From: Rhizophagus irregularis | Lineage: Eukaryota > Glomeromycota > Glomeromycetes > Glomerales > Glomeraceae | Assembly: GCF_026210795.1 (NCBI RefSeq) | Contig: NC_089443.1 | Coordinates: 248,001 to 312,000, forward strand | Length of the DNA stretch: 64,000 nucleotides | Direction of reading: 5' to 3' | Shown here: piece by piece, positions 20,593 through 31,879 of the stretch | How positions within the stretch are numbered: the stretch's first letter is position 1 | Layout of the letters: the number at the start of each line of letters is the position of its first letter | Made by a program: the position numbers and the translations under genes | Notes under the pieces: model-generated | The model's input: the letters and a program-made list of their open reading frames with translations, nothing else | Database searches by the model: none | Told to the model about the DNA's origin: nothing

Positions 20593-22683
20593 ATGTCAGG
20601 GTCGCAACCTAGGGTCCACGCCACTCGGTCAAGTACAAGACAGCAACAAGATAAAGAAGTTAACAAACCAGGACAACAGCAAACTCTTCAAGACTCGATA
20701 CATAAACCAGTCTTCAATATCAATCCTATTATTCAGGATTGGCAACCTGCAAGTTCTCGTAAAACTAAAAGAAAAGATAAAGAAAAACAAGTTGAACAAA
20801 AACAACAGAAAAAACAACCTCGTTTGTCTTTTAGGCAATATAAATCTACTGAAAAAACTACTGATGATATGGATATTAGTCAAGATACTTTTGCTTCTTC
20901 ATCTGAAAGCGGTGGCGCAGCAAAATCCAATACAGATAATCAAGTAACACCAGAAAATCTAGATGCACCAATTGATGGTGAAAAAAATGATGAAATGATC
21001 GTCGACAATGGAAAAATTGATAATCAAACAGATGATCAATCTTTTAATAAGGATAATCAGAAAAATGGTGATACTAATGACATAATTAGTGATAATCATT
21101 CAGAAATTTTTAATAAGGCTAAACCTATTTTAGTTAAAATCAAAAAAGATTCTATTCCAGGAAACAATATTATTCAAAAAAAGTTTAATTTGAGAAAACA
21201 ACTAGCTGGAATTAATGTTACCCTGGCCGGGGGAGTTATCTTAAATAAGAAAGAACCCGAATTTATCATTTTACCAATCATGAAAAATGATTATGATAAA
21301 ATTATTAATCTAGAAATTGATATTATTGATGATGAACAGTCACATGAAAATGGTGAAAATGCAGAGTCGAGTACTAATAGTAAGGTTAAGGAAATAATAA
21401 AATTTACACCATATCAAAAAACTAAAAAAGTTTTTACTGAAGAAGAAATTAAAGATAGAAATTGTAGAACGATTAAAGTTATAAATATTCCAATTGAAAT
21501 TCCTAATTATCAAATTAGAGCTGTATTTAACAAATATGGTGAAATAGAAGAAAATGGCTTTTATACCAGAATTAGAAATTTATATATTCAAGCTTTCATT
21601 ACATATAAAAAAGAAGAAAGTCTACAAAAATTTTACAAAGGCATATGGTCAGAATGGATTGGAAAACATCAAGTACTTATTGTGCCAAAAATTTTGTCAG
21701 AAGATGAAATAGAAAAAAGATCAATGTATACAGTTAAATTAACTGGATTACCATGGAATTCAACTGCTTATGATATACATGAAGCTTTAGAAGTTAACAA
21801 TCCTAAGTATATTTTTATACCACGTAATCCAAATAATAATAAACCATTGAATTATGCAATAGTTTATTATGAAAATGATGAAGATATAGGTATTGCAGCA
21901 GAAAGAAATATTATTTTTTGTAATAGAACGCTTCATTGGGGAACTCCAGGTGAAAAATCATGCCATAGATGTGGTTCCTTTGATCATTTAATTAGTAAGT
22001 GTGATATTGAACCATCTGCTAAACCACGTGTAATGAATAGAAAGCAAAAGCTTAAGGAGTTTCGTCAAGAAAATAACAAGAAGTTTAAAAAAGGCAGTTA
22101 TGCAAATGTAACAAAACAAAATTCATTTGAAAAACGTCAGCAAAGTAATAATTCAAATAATTATTCTAAATATAATAATGGAAATATCAATAGATATTGG
22201 AATAAAAATATTTCACGTGATAGAAATAATAACGTTAATGAAAAGTCACTTGATCAAGGAATTTTCACGCAAATTAAACAACTTAATGAGAATTTGAATA
22301 AATTAGCTAATGATTTCAAAAAAATCCAACAAGAAAACTATCGTATTAAATCTGAATTTTATAAATATAAAGAAAACAAGTCTACAACAAGTTCAGGAAA
22401 AAATATTAAAGTCAATCAAGATAGAAGTACAATCGCCTTACAAAATGAGAATAACAAAAGATCAAGAGTTGATAATGAACAACTTGAAGCCTCAGGATCT
22501 TCAGATATAGAAAATAGTTTAAACAAACAAAATAACGAAATTAATAGATTCGGTGATGCTTTATCAACTATGAGTAAAAATATCTCAAAAATTATGGAAT
22601 ATTTTACTTCTGACAATAATAATGACGTTAATAATTTTCAAGGGGATAAAATTATTGACAATAATGAATCCCATGAGGATTAA
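20593..22683 (+). CDS. LINE ORF1: RNA-binding protein with RRM-like and CCHC domains
   Basis: The protein has 696 residues. I chose the ATG at 20593; the open frame continues a few codons upstream without another ATG. Residues 1-220 are charged, Gln/Asn/Lys-rich and probably disordered. Two RRM-like folds follow, at about 293-365 (starting RTIKVINIP) and about 380-450 (starting YTVKLTGLP). A CCHC knuckle, C457-x2-C460-x4-H465-x4-C470, comes next. An Asn-rich linker leads to a helical, probably coiled-coil, segment at about 555-595. Such ORF1 proteins bind the element RNA and form the ribonucleoprotein used for retrotransposition. ORF2 starts 24 bp after the stop, so downstream translation by re-initiation is likely. 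Confidence 0.92.
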   Translation: MSGSQPRVHATRSSTRQQQDKEVNKPGQQQTLQDSIHKPVFNINPIIQDWQPASSRKTKRKDKEKQVEQKQQKKQPRLSFRQYKSTEKTTDDMDISQDTFASSSESGGAAKSNTDNQVTPENLDAPIDGEKNDEMIVDNGKIDNQTDDQSFNKDNQKNGDTNDIISDNHSEIFNKAKPILVKIKKDSIPGNNIIQKKFNLRKQLAGINVTLAGGVILNKKEPEFIILPIMKNDYDKIINLEIDIIDDEQSHENGENAESSTNSKVKEIIKFTPYQKTKKVFTEEEIKDRNCRTIKVINIPIEIPNYQIRAVFNKYGEIEENGFYTRIRNLYIQAFITYKKEESLQKFYKGIWSEWIGKHQVLIVPKILSEDEIEKRSMYTVKLTGLPWNSTAYDIHEALEVNNPKYIFIPRNPNNNKPLNYAIVYYENDEDIGIAAERNIIFCNRTLHWGTPGEKSCHRCGSFDHLISKCDIEPSAKPRVMNRKQKLKEFRQENNKKFKKGSYANVTKQNSFEKRQQSNNSNNYSKYNNGNINRYWNKNISRDRNNNVNEKSLDQGIFTQIKQLNENLNKLANDFKKIQQENYRIKSEFYKYKENKSTTSSGKNIKVNQDRSTIALQNENNKRSRVDNEQLEASGSSDIENSLNKQNNEINRFGDALSTMSKNISKIMEYFTSDNNNDVNNFQGDKIIDNNESHED

Positions 22684-22707
22684 ATACCCCTTTAAATATT
22701 ATTTTTA

Positions 22708-25700
22708 ATGATGAACAATAAAAAAACACATTCTTTTAAGAAAAAACATTATAATAATCCTTCCCCTGTTAATCAAAAATCACGTTCAAATTTAAATAAT
22801 CAACAAATTTATCGTCCGAAAACACGTCAACGACTCAATTTATCAGATATAATTAAAATAGCTTCATTGAATATTAAAGGTATAACTGATGTTAAAAAAC
22901 AATTCTTAATTGATATATTAGGTGAATATAATATAACTATTTTGGGTCTATCAGAAACTAATATATCAAACAAAATGGCAAAACATTCTTTTAATTTTTA
23001 TAGAAATAATTATGTTACTTATTTTGCAAATGAGGAAACTAATTATAGGGGAAATGGTGTAGGTCTTATTATTAAGAAAAATTATGCACGGCATATAGTC
23101 AATTATAATAGCTTCAAAGGAAGAATTATATATGTTGATTTTATTTTTAGTGGAAATAAAAAAATGAGAATCATTAATTATTATGGAAAATCTGGACGAG
23201 TTACTTTAGACAATTTTAATCAAGAAGTTAAAATTTATTTTGATAAAATCAAAGAATTGGTTAGAGAAAGTAAAGCACAAAATGCAGAAATTATTCTTCT
23301 TGGTGATTTTAATCTTCATTATGAAAAATATCTGGATGATAAAAATAATAATCGTAAAATGAAAAAAGAACATAAACTTTTTGAATGGATTGAAGATGAA
23401 CAAAATTTTTATGATCCTTTCTATATCATGTTCGATAATTTATCACAACATTCCTTAAATACTTTCTATCCTTTTAATACAAATCAAAATCCTTCTAGAA
23501 TAGATTACATTTGGGTAACAGAAAATTTATTTTCAGAAACACAAGAATGCAAAATTGTTAATACAACAACAATTAATACTGATCATAGAATGTTAGTGTA
23601 TTCAATATGGTCAGAAGATTTGATTGGAAATATTGCTAATATCAAACGGAAGGAAGGATTTAAAGAAGTTTATAAGTATGATAAAATGGATGGAGAGCAA
23701 TGGGAATTATTTCAGAATGATCTTAATAAATACATTTCAAATTCAGAAATTTTAAAATTTAATTTTAACGATAAAAATAATATTAATCATATATGGGATA
23801 AGATCAAAAAAGGTCTTGTTCAAGCTAGTAAAAATTGTATTCCAATAGAAAAAATCAAATTAACTAAAAGTCAAGTCAACCCAATGAAAATATCTAATGC
23901 ATATAAAGTAATGAAATTTTTAATAAATTTCAGACGTTCAATTAAAGATTCAAGAAAAAGAAATCATGTGATCAGAAATTGGATTACATATAGAAAAAAA
24001 TTATTGGAAATTGGAAGAGAAAAAAGTGATTATTGTTGGAATAAAATTCCTAAGGATGATAAAAGTGTCAAGGAAATTTTTGAAGAAATAAAAAATTTAT
24101 ATCAAATTTATTTAATCCTATATAATCACGATCTTTTACAATTCAAAGAAGAAAAAATTAAACTAGCAATTGACCAACGCTGTGAAGATTTATTAGAAAA
24201 TCAAAAACGTATGATTAATAGTGTAATGGAACGTGAAATTAAATCCATTGTATTAGACAGAGTTCTAATTAAAGAAAATAATGAAGATAAATTAATCACT
24301 GATGAAGAAAAAATAAAAGATATTGTAAATGATCATTTTCAAAATATTGCAGGATCAACAAACCAACCTAAGATTTTATCAGAATATTGGGCAAAATTTT
24401 ATTTTCCTCAAGATGAAATTAATGATAAAATTTATAAAGATTTGATGGTAGAGCCTACAAATGATGAATTGAATGAAGCTTTAAATAAATTATCAAATAA
24501 TAAAGCTTCTGGACCTACGGGTATTAGTAATGAAATGTTGAAACACGCATCTCCAGAATTTAAAGAAATTATTAGAAAATTAATTATTTTAATTTTTAAT
24601 AATCAAGAGATACCATTAGAATGGAAATATGCTAATGTTTATCCTATACCGAAACCAAAGCCATGGGGTTGTCAACTAGTTAATACACGCCCAATAACTT
24701 TGTTGGAAACGGCTAGGAAATTAATGGTATCAATAATGAATGCAAGATTATCAACAATTCTTCAGAAAAACAAAATTCTTAAAGGTTTACAATTTGCTGG
24801 ATTGCCTTTCAGTTCAACTTTTGAACCATTAAGGATTATTAATGAAATAATTCAAGATGCTAATGAGAATGATAAGGAACTGTGGATTTTATCATTAGAC
24901 ATGTCAAAAGCATATGATCGTGTTAATATTTTTATGTTAGAAAAAGCTATGCAACGTCTTAAAATACCAAGTTCTTTTATTAATTTAACAAAAGAGTTAT
25001 TTTTAGGACGGAAAAATAGTGTATTTACAGCAGGAGGATTAAGTAATCCATATGATGTAATGGTTGGAATCGATCAAGGGGAAATAATCTCACCACTTTT
25101 GTGGTGTATATATTATGATCCACTTCTTACTGCCATACAGCAAGAACACTTTGGATATCGTGTAAAAGCAAAAAAGAAAATCAATTTATATGAAAATATA
25201 GAGGTAGAAGTAAAACAAAACATTACCAGCATGGCATATATGGATGATACTAATATGTTAGCTGGCAATAAAGAAGAATTAGAAAAAATATTAAAAATGG
25301 CTGATGACTTCTATACTCTTAACGATATTCAAATAAATAAAGAAAAATCTGAATTGTTACTTAAGAAAAAGAATTTTAATTTTAATGAAAAAATAGAGTT
25401 AGAATTTGGCAATCAGAAAATCAAAATCAAACCTAAAGGAAAAACAGAAAGTCTTAGAATCTTGGGTGTTTGGTTCAATATATATAATGATAACAATTTT
25501 ATCAAACAACAAGCCTTTGATGAAGTTAAAAATTTAAGTAATAACCTGCTGAAGAACAAATGCATAACAGATAAAATTAGTTCCTATATTTTTAATGCTG
25601 TAATATTACCACGTATCGAATATAGGACACAAACGATAATACTATCAGAAAAAGATTGTGAAAAAATCATGGTTCCTTATAGAAAAAATTTTAAAAATAA

Positions 25701-28212
25701 ATTAAAGTTAGCTTCAACTGCACCAAATATAATTATGGAATTGAATTTATTATATAATATTCGTTCAATTTTTGATAATCAATTGCAAGCTAAGGTTAAT
25801 AATTTTATAATTCAAATTAATGATCAAGGAATTCTAGGAAAAATAATGGAGATTCGTTTAGTAGATATTCAAAATAAACTACTTTTACCTTTCAATCCTT
25901 TAATTAATTTTCCTTTTTCTAATAAAGATTTAATCTTTATGGGTCAACATTTGCGAAATAATTTTATTATTAATAATTTATTATTAATGAAAAGTTATAA
26001 TTTTAGTATAGAATTTAATAAACACAATATTGGGAAAAATAGTACTGTATTAGGAAGGGGTCGTCATATTATGGAAATTGTTGGAACTGAAAGTTTTTTG
26101 AAAAATATAAAAATTTTACGTATGAATAATTTATACTTTTTGGACCAATTTTTATCTCCTGATAACAAAACTCTTCTGACATGGTGGAATATAAAAAATA
26201 AGATATTTGCTCTTAGTAATAATAGAAATAGTAATGTAGTTAATACGCCAAATATATATAAAAAAATTCAGTCTTTAGTTACAACTAATGGAAAAAATTA
26301 TAATGTTAAAGAGGAATATATAGATAATAATGTAGTCACAAATTTGGGTGGTTATGAATTTTTACCAATTAATATTCATATTAATAATATTATAACATCT
26401 TTTAATATGTTTCATTTTGAAAATATTTATGGAAAAATAATTGAAGAAAAGCCCTTTACATATATTTTTGAACATTTTAAAAGAATATCAGACACAAGTG
26501 AAATTAATTTGTTTATTAAAGTATGTAATGGTTGTGAATATAATATTGGTCAAATAGAGGGTAAATGTATAATAGAATCAATGAAAACTGAAATATATGA
26601 AGTGAGATATAAAAGACTTATTAAATGGAAGGGATATAAGGCATATCTTTTAAAGGAAGCACAACATAATTATATGGAAAATATTATAAGATATGATCAA
26701 TTTTTTAAACGAAACCCTTTATATTACTCTTCATATGATAATTATCAATTACGTTTTGATGAAAATAGTTTAGATATTATTGAAAAATATATAGATTTAT
26801 CATTAGATAAACAGAAATTATTTGATTCAAGAAAAATTTTATATGATTCAAACATTAAAGATTTTGTTTGCTATACAGATGGTTCAATTAAAGATATTAC
26901 CAAAGAATATGTATCAGCTACTTTTGGAACAACTTTTTATAATTTGTCCTTGCAAAAAATTTTGGAATTAATATCATCTTATAATAATTGGATTTCATCA
27001 ACACGTGCAGAAATTTTTGCTTTATTAATTACTTTGCTAATAGCACCTTCTAATAGTAATTTAACAGTTTATACAGATAGTGCTAGCGTTATTAGTAATT
27101 TTGAAAAATTTAAATTTTATAATTTTACTTTAGTTACTAGACAAATTTTTAAAATTAGTAATAACAACATTCTTTGGAAAATAATTATGGATATTATTAA
27201 AGAAAATAATTTATCTGTTAATATATTTAAAGTTAATGCTCATACAGATGATTCTTTAAATAATTATGTCGACAATATTGTTTCTTTGGCACATAATGAT
27301 CAAAATTTAGGAATTAATTTAAATTATAATAATTTTTATGATCTTCCTTGGATTCCCAAATGGAATGGCATAGTTATAGAAAAATCTTTAAGAAAGTTAA
27401 TTACATTAACAACCAATACGAAAAATTTGGAAAGGTTTTTAAATTTAAATAGAAATGATAAGTATAGAAAATGTGAAATAGATTGGTCAATTTTTTTTAA
27501 TAATTTTTTGGGAGAAAAACAAAAATTATACACTGATTTCAAAGAATCAAAAATTAGAAGACGCAAAATTCAGTTGATGATTGAAGAACTTCCTTGCATT
27601 GAACAAATTAAAAGAACTTTATTTTCATTATATAAAGAAAGGTTTTGTCCTATGTGTGAAGAGGATGAAGAAGATTTCAATCATATCTGGTTTTGTGAAG
27701 AAAGACGAGAGGATATGGATGATTTAATTTCAGGAGTACAAAATTGGCTTCTTTTAGAAATTAATAAAATTTTAGATCCTATTAATCATATTACTCTTGA
27801 ACATATTAAAAATCTCAATGATATTTGGAAACTTGAAGTATCAGAGGATCACATAACTTTCATAGATTTAATTAAAGGTTTCTTTCCTTGTTCGTTAATT
27901 AATTTTTTTAAACAATTATTATCTACGAAATCAAAAGTTGAAATTTTGTCATATAATTTTAGGAATGAAATTTTGGATAAATCTATGATTTTTTGGAAAG
28001 TGAGGTGTAACAAACTTAATGAAATTGATAGAGGTTTGGGAATTGATAAAAATGTTAAAAAACAACATTTTGGTAAAGAGCAGTTTATTGACAAAACGCG
28101 TAAATCAAAAAATAAGAAATACTTTAATCTACAAAGTCTTCAAAGTCATATTTATTTTGGGGGTAATACAATAGATTACTATAATATTGTTGATTACGGT
28201 AGTGTTTCGTAG
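22708..28212 (+). CDS. LINE ORF2: endonuclease, reverse transcriptase, RNase H
   Basis: This single uninterrupted ORF of 1834 residues starts at one of two tandem ATGs (22708 or 22711). The APE-type endonuclease spans about residues 49-300: N55, E83 in SETN, GDFN at 199-202, and TDH at 291-293. The reverse transcriptase spans about 600-900: D731 in SLDMSKAYD, GIDQG, and the catalytic YMDD at 844-847. An RNase H domain spans about 1385-1520, with D1391, E1435, D1457 and D1514. A CPMC...H...C knuckle begins at C1647. All catalytic residues I looked for are present. The protein nicks the target, primes on it and copies the element RNA. YMDD rather than the FADD or YADD usual in LINEs is notable. 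Confidence 0.95.
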   Translation: MMNNKKTHSFKKKHYNNPSPVNQKSRSNLNNQQIYRPKTRQRLNLSDIIKIASLNIKGITDVKKQFLIDILGEYNITILGLSETNISNKMAKHSFNFYRNNYVTYFANEETNYRGNGVGLIIKKNYARHIVNYNSFKGRIIYVDFIFSGNKKMRIINYYGKSGRVTLDNFNQEVKIYFDKIKELVRESKAQNAEIILLGDFNLHYEKYLDDKNNNRKMKKEHKLFEWIEDEQNFYDPFYIMFDNLSQHSLNTFYPFNTNQNPSRIDYIWVTENLFSETQECKIVNTTTINTDHRMLVYSIWSEDLIGNIANIKRKEGFKEVYKYDKMDGEQWELFQNDLNKYISNSEILKFNFNDKNNINHIWDKIKKGLVQASKNCIPIEKIKLTKSQVNPMKISNAYKVMKFLINFRRSIKDSRKRNHVIRNWITYRKKLLEIGREKSDYCWNKIPKDDKSVKEIFEEIKNLYQIYLILYNHDLLQFKEEKIKLAIDQRCEDLLENQKRMINSVMEREIKSIVLDRVLIKENNEDKLITDEEKIKDIVNDHFQNIAGSTNQPKILSEYWAKFYFPQDEINDKIYKDLMVEPTNDELNEALNKLSNNKASGPTGISNEMLKHASPEFKEIIRKLIILIFNNQEIPLEWKYANVYPIPKPKPWGCQLVNTRPITLLETARKLMVSIMNARLSTILQKNKILKGLQFAGLPFSSTFEPLRIINEIIQDANENDKELWILSLDMSKAYDRVNIFMLEKAMQRLKIPSSFINLTKELFLGRKNSVFTAGGLSNPYDVMVGIDQGEIISPLLWCIYYDPLLTAIQQEHFGYRVKAKKKINLYENIEVEVKQNITSMAYMDDTNMLAGNKEELEKILKMADDFYTLNDIQINKEKSELLLKKKNFNFNEKIELEFGNQKIKIKPKGKTESLRILGVWFNIYNDNNFIKQQAFDEVKNLSNNLLKNKCITDKISSYIFNAVILPRIEYRTQTIILSEKDCEKIMVPYRKNFKNKLKLASTAPNIIMELNLLYNIRSIFDNQLQAKVNNFIIQINDQGILGKIMEIRLVDIQNKLLLPFNPLINFPFSNKDLIFMGQHLRNNFIINNLLLMKSYNFSIEFNKHNIGKNSTVLGRGRHIMEIVGTESFLKNIKILRMNNLYFLDQFLSPDNKTLLTWWNIKNKIFALSNNRNSNVVNTPNIYKKIQSLVTTNGKNYNVKEEYIDNNVVTNLGGYEFLPINIHINNIITSFNMFHFENIYGKIIEEKPFTYIFEHFKRISDTSEINLFIKVCNGCEYNIGQIEGKCIIESMKTEIYEVRYKRLIKWKGYKAYLLKEAQHNYMENIIRYDQFFKRNPLYYSSYDNYQLRFDENSLDIIEKYIDLSLDKQKLFDSRKILYDSNIKDFVCYTDGSIKDITKEYVSATFGTTFYNLSLQKILELISSYNNWISSTRAEIFALLITLLIAPSNSNLTVYTDSASVISNFEKFKFYNFTLVTRQIFKISNNNILWKIIMDIIKENNLSVNIFKVNAHTDDSLNNYVDNIVSLAHNDQNLGINLNYNNFYDLPWIPKWNGIVIEKSLRKLITLTTNTKNLERFLNLNRNDKYRKCEIDWSIFFNNFLGEKQKLYTDFKESKIRRRKIQLMIEELPCIEQIKRTLFSLYKERFCPMCEEDEEDFNHIWFCEERREDMDDLISGVQNWLLLEINKILDPINHITLEHIKNLNDIWKLEVSEDHITFIDLIKGFFPCSLINFFKQLLSTKSKVEILSYNFRNEILDKSMIFWKVRCNKLNEIDRGLGIDKNVKKQHFGKEQFIDKTRKSKNKKYFNLQSLQSHIYFGGNTIDYYNIVDYGSVS

Positions 28213-28529
28213 TATTATTTTTATTATCTTTGATGTTGTAGTAGTAATTAAAGGAGTTGTGGTGAGTTTTTATATAACATTACCGAAGTCCATACGAATA
28301 GTAGTAGTTATGCGGATAGTTTAGTGAACCTATTTGGGTGAGCAGGATGGTAGATAGTTCTTTTGAACATAAAATCTTAAGTCCCTAATAATATTATAGT
28401 ATTAGTTCGATCGTGTTCTTTACTAAATGTTATATAATGTAGATCTTTTCCTTTTTTGTAATTTTTCTTATTTCTAAATAAAGTTGACTTCGTTAAAAAA
28501 AAAAAAAAAAATTAGGTGATTCAAAAATA

Positions 28530-30338
28530 CTGAGATTTGTAAATAGATTTATTTTTTTCAACTATAATTTATTATAATCAATAAGCAACAAAACTCTCTT
28601 TCTTTTTTTAAAAAAAAATTAACATATATTAGATTGAAAACTAAGCTTCACTCTTTATAATTTAAATAAAGTTTATCTTTAATACATTAAAATCAATTCG
28701 ATAGATTTAAAATTTATATAAATAGAAATTTTGTAATTCCAATATTTAAATAAACAGTAATAAAATATAGCTCTATATTAATATATGAAATTTAGGAATT
28801 CAGTTTAACTGTTAATAATAATAATTTACTTTTTTTATTCGTTATAAGTTATTATAATTAGGATAAGATATGGGTCTTCATGTAGATCATCTAGGGAATT
28901 GCGACCAAAATTTCCTTTGATAAATCTTTTTAATATATTTACTAACTGTAACCTGTTGCGTTACAACAGGATTAATTAGTTTAAATCAACATGATATACT
29001 GAATATTAGTTATTACAAAATATAAATTTAAGGTTTTTATTTATTTATAATTTGGATTATAATTTGAGTGAAAAATAAAAATTGATTAAAATTTTACTAT
29101 GTTAAATAAAATAAAATAAACTATAATAATTAATAAAAAAATGGAATAATATTAAAATAAGTATTAATTATAATTATTTAAAAAATTATATGAATTAAAA
29201 AGAAAATTATTCATTTTATTTTTTTTTTGGCTGGATATTTTTAAAAATCATGTTTTTATCCTAACTATAAAATTATATAACAGATAAAATATATTTAATC
29301 AAATAAAAAAAAAAATTTATTTCGATTACATCGCAGCACTGGCCCGATTCAAACTAAAAGCAAAAGAACAAAAAAAATTAAGAAAAAAGAAATTATTATA
29401 AAAAAACGAGAAGATCGAAAAAAAAGATGCTTACCGTGGCACCGCATTATCGATCTGATCGATCTGATCATTGATCCAAAACCTAAAAGGTGAAAGAACG
29501 AAAAAAAAGTAATTAGGGAAAAAAATATTACTATATATATTATAAAGGGGTAAAGAAATTAAAAAAACAAAAATATTAGGAAAAAAACATAGTTTAAAGA
29601 AAATCTGAAAAAAAATTTCTGTTTTAAAAAATTTCGGTTTAAAAAAAACCGAAAAATTTTTAAATCAGTGTTCTGCTTCAGGACTTTTTATTAGTATTAT
29701 AAAAAATAAAAATCGATTAAATTTTAGGCAAAAATCATCACGGATAAATTATTTTAAACACGGAATAGATCAGGGTACACAATTCAAATTAGTATTTATA
29801 TACAGAGTATCTAAATATCATCAAATTTTAAAAAGGCCTATACGTTTAGTTACTCCATAAATATGTGACTTCTTAAATGTAAGAAAATTAAAATATAATA
29901 TGATTAAAGGCAGTTTTGATTTTTGAAATCAATTAAAAAAAATTAATAAATAGAATTAGATTCATAAAATTTAAAAATTATGTCGTATCCTGATCAATTT
30001 TTTTTATAATAAGGATTTTGTTTAGCGAATTTCAATAAATTTTATGTTCTTTGATATATACTTTTCATGATTGAAACAAATACTAGTAATTTAAAATTTT
30101 ATGATTTAATTAACGATTTATTATTGTATATCAAATATTCAATTATTAAAAATTTCAATTATATTAAAAGCCTTATTTTTACTTCAATATTATCATAAAT
30201 AATTATCTGTTATATCATTCACATAAATTTAAAATTTTATTAGATTTTAAACAAATTTAAAAATTTCCTTTGTTTGGAATGAATTTCAGCTGCTGGTTTA
30301 ACTTAATATTAGTCAGTCAATTTTAGTTTATTCCAATC
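28530..30338. other. AT-rich flank with pieces of the duplicated kinase surroundings
   Basis: No gene seen. 28530-28700 resembles kinase 5' flanks (32560-32700, 35595-35720). 28900-28925 and 29825-29885 resemble the copy 1 3' flank (5820-5905). 29990-30120 matches 3' flanks near 6120 and 15500. A CCTGTTG-CGTTA-CAACAGG hairpin lies near 28950, and CGATCTGATCGATCTGATCATTG near 29450. Remnants of a lost kinase copy are possible. Confidence 0.4.
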
Positions 30339-31677
30339 TTAAACGCTAAGTTTTTGAGAAAGAGATTGTGAATAATCAAGTCGTTTACTGGTAAGCGAAT
30401 TTTGTGATTTTTTCAGTGGTATTGGATTTGTAGCCAATTCTGCTAATCGTGCTTTCCACTTGACTTCTCTTTCCCAGTTAAATGCTTCCTTAATTTCTTT
30501 AATTTCCTTAATTTCTAGCCCAATATCCTCATTAAGATAGCTTAAATTGTCGATAAACAACGCGTTCCGTAAATTATCAATTTGATCATACAATTTCTCA
30601 GTTGTCGGACGATTTGTAGGAACAAGATCCCAACAACGTTTCATTAATACAGCATATGGTTCAGGTGTATATTCTGGAATTTGTGGACGTTGACCATAAC
30701 AAATAGCCAAAGTCAAATTCTCATCATACTCCCTATCAACAAAAGGTGCCTCACCACTAATCAATTCTGACATTATCATCCCAAACCCATAAATATCTGC
30801 TGCTTCAGTGAATTCTTTACCAAGTAAAACCTCTGGTGCAACAAATGGTAAGACACCATATGGTGTTTTGTCTGTAGAACTTTGATCCATAGGACGACAC
30901 AGACCAAAACATGAAATTACAGACTTGATTTTATTGTTTGGGTGAATTGAGTGCAAGATGTTACCACTGTGAAGATCCTTGTGGAAGTGTTTTGAATCGT
31001 GAACAGAACACAGTCCTTCGCAAATTCTCATTAATATTTCTATGATGACTTTCCAAGTTAGGTTACTGTGATTTTGTTTAATCATTTGCCTTAGATTGCC
31101 ACCATTTTTGAATTCTGTAACAATAGCGTATTCTCCATTTTGTTGATCACGAGTTATTCCATAAATTTGAATAGTATTAATACCATATGTCGCATCATTC
31201 ATTTCTAAATTAAACTCAACCTTCAATATATTTAATTTATTTTGTGAGATTTTATTCCTAAAACCTTTGATACATGAAAAATTAATTTTAATCACATACC
31301 TCATTCAAGAAAGCTGAGCTGACATTAGTCACATTCTGGAATTTCTTTACTGCCACTTCCTTTTTATTTTCCCGTCGCCATTTAGATTTATTAAAGTCCA
31401 AATCCATGATTGGACCATCTTTCCAAATTGCTTTATAAACACTCCCAAACCCACCATGAGCGATAAGTTCAATATTTTCAAGATTTGAGTATTCAATCCA
31501 TTCAATTAATTTTATTGGAGAGTTTGCATTGAGTTGTGAATTTTGAATAAGTTTGTCAAGATTTAAGTCGCCGCTAGTCCAATGCGCAAAATTATTGCGA
31601 AAATGTACCAAGTTGCACGTTTTGCAATAATCAGAATAATCAGAAATTTCTTGATAACATTCTTGACAGATGTACAT
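30339..31677 (-). CDS. TKL-like kinase, copy 3, predicted pseudokinase
   Basis: Exon 1 is 31677-31300 and exon 2 is 31220-30339, with a 79 bp phase-0 intron at the family position, giving 419 residues. The Cys module, HGGFGSVYK loop, VAVKK, HKDLHSGN and VAPEVL are intact. However, the DFG motif reads CFG: the codon at 30909-30911 is TGT where paralogues have GAT. Without the metal-binding aspartate, normal catalysis is unlikely. The carboxyl end stops at SQKLSV because a TAA replaces GAA, removing about 12 residues (EDWNKLKLTD in the paralogues). The rest is open, so a non-catalytic or scaffold role is possible; early decay is the alternative. The 5' flank carries a ~650 bp insertion. Confidence 0.82.
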
Positions 31678-31879
31678 CCTTATTAATTTTTATTTTGAAA
31701 CTATCTAGAAAGTAAATTTAATATTCTTGTAATGGGGACAGAATAAATTTAAAATTACATATTGATTACAATGATAGAAATACTTTATTTATATAAAAAA
31801 GATTTACATAGAGGCGATAGATGACCAATAGCCAATAATCTTATCCACACGTAACACGTTTTTTGAAATACAAATTATC

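Larger units (their letters stand above)
20489..28510 (+). mobile_element. Full-length LINE (non-LTR retrotransposon)
   Basis: This is an 8.0 kb element with a short 5' leader, two long intact ORFs, a ~280 bp 3' untranslated region and a terminal A-run at about 28496-28510. A perfect 19 bp target duplication (ATTAGGTGATTCAAAAATA) flanks it at 20470-20488 and 28511-28529. Two undamaged reading frames and a perfect duplication indicate a young insertion, perhaps still mobile. An ORF1 with a zinc knuckle plus an ORF2 with endonuclease, RT and RNase H resembles the Tad/I group; the clade is my inference. It landed in sequence resembling the upstream flank of the kinase family. Confidence 0.95.
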
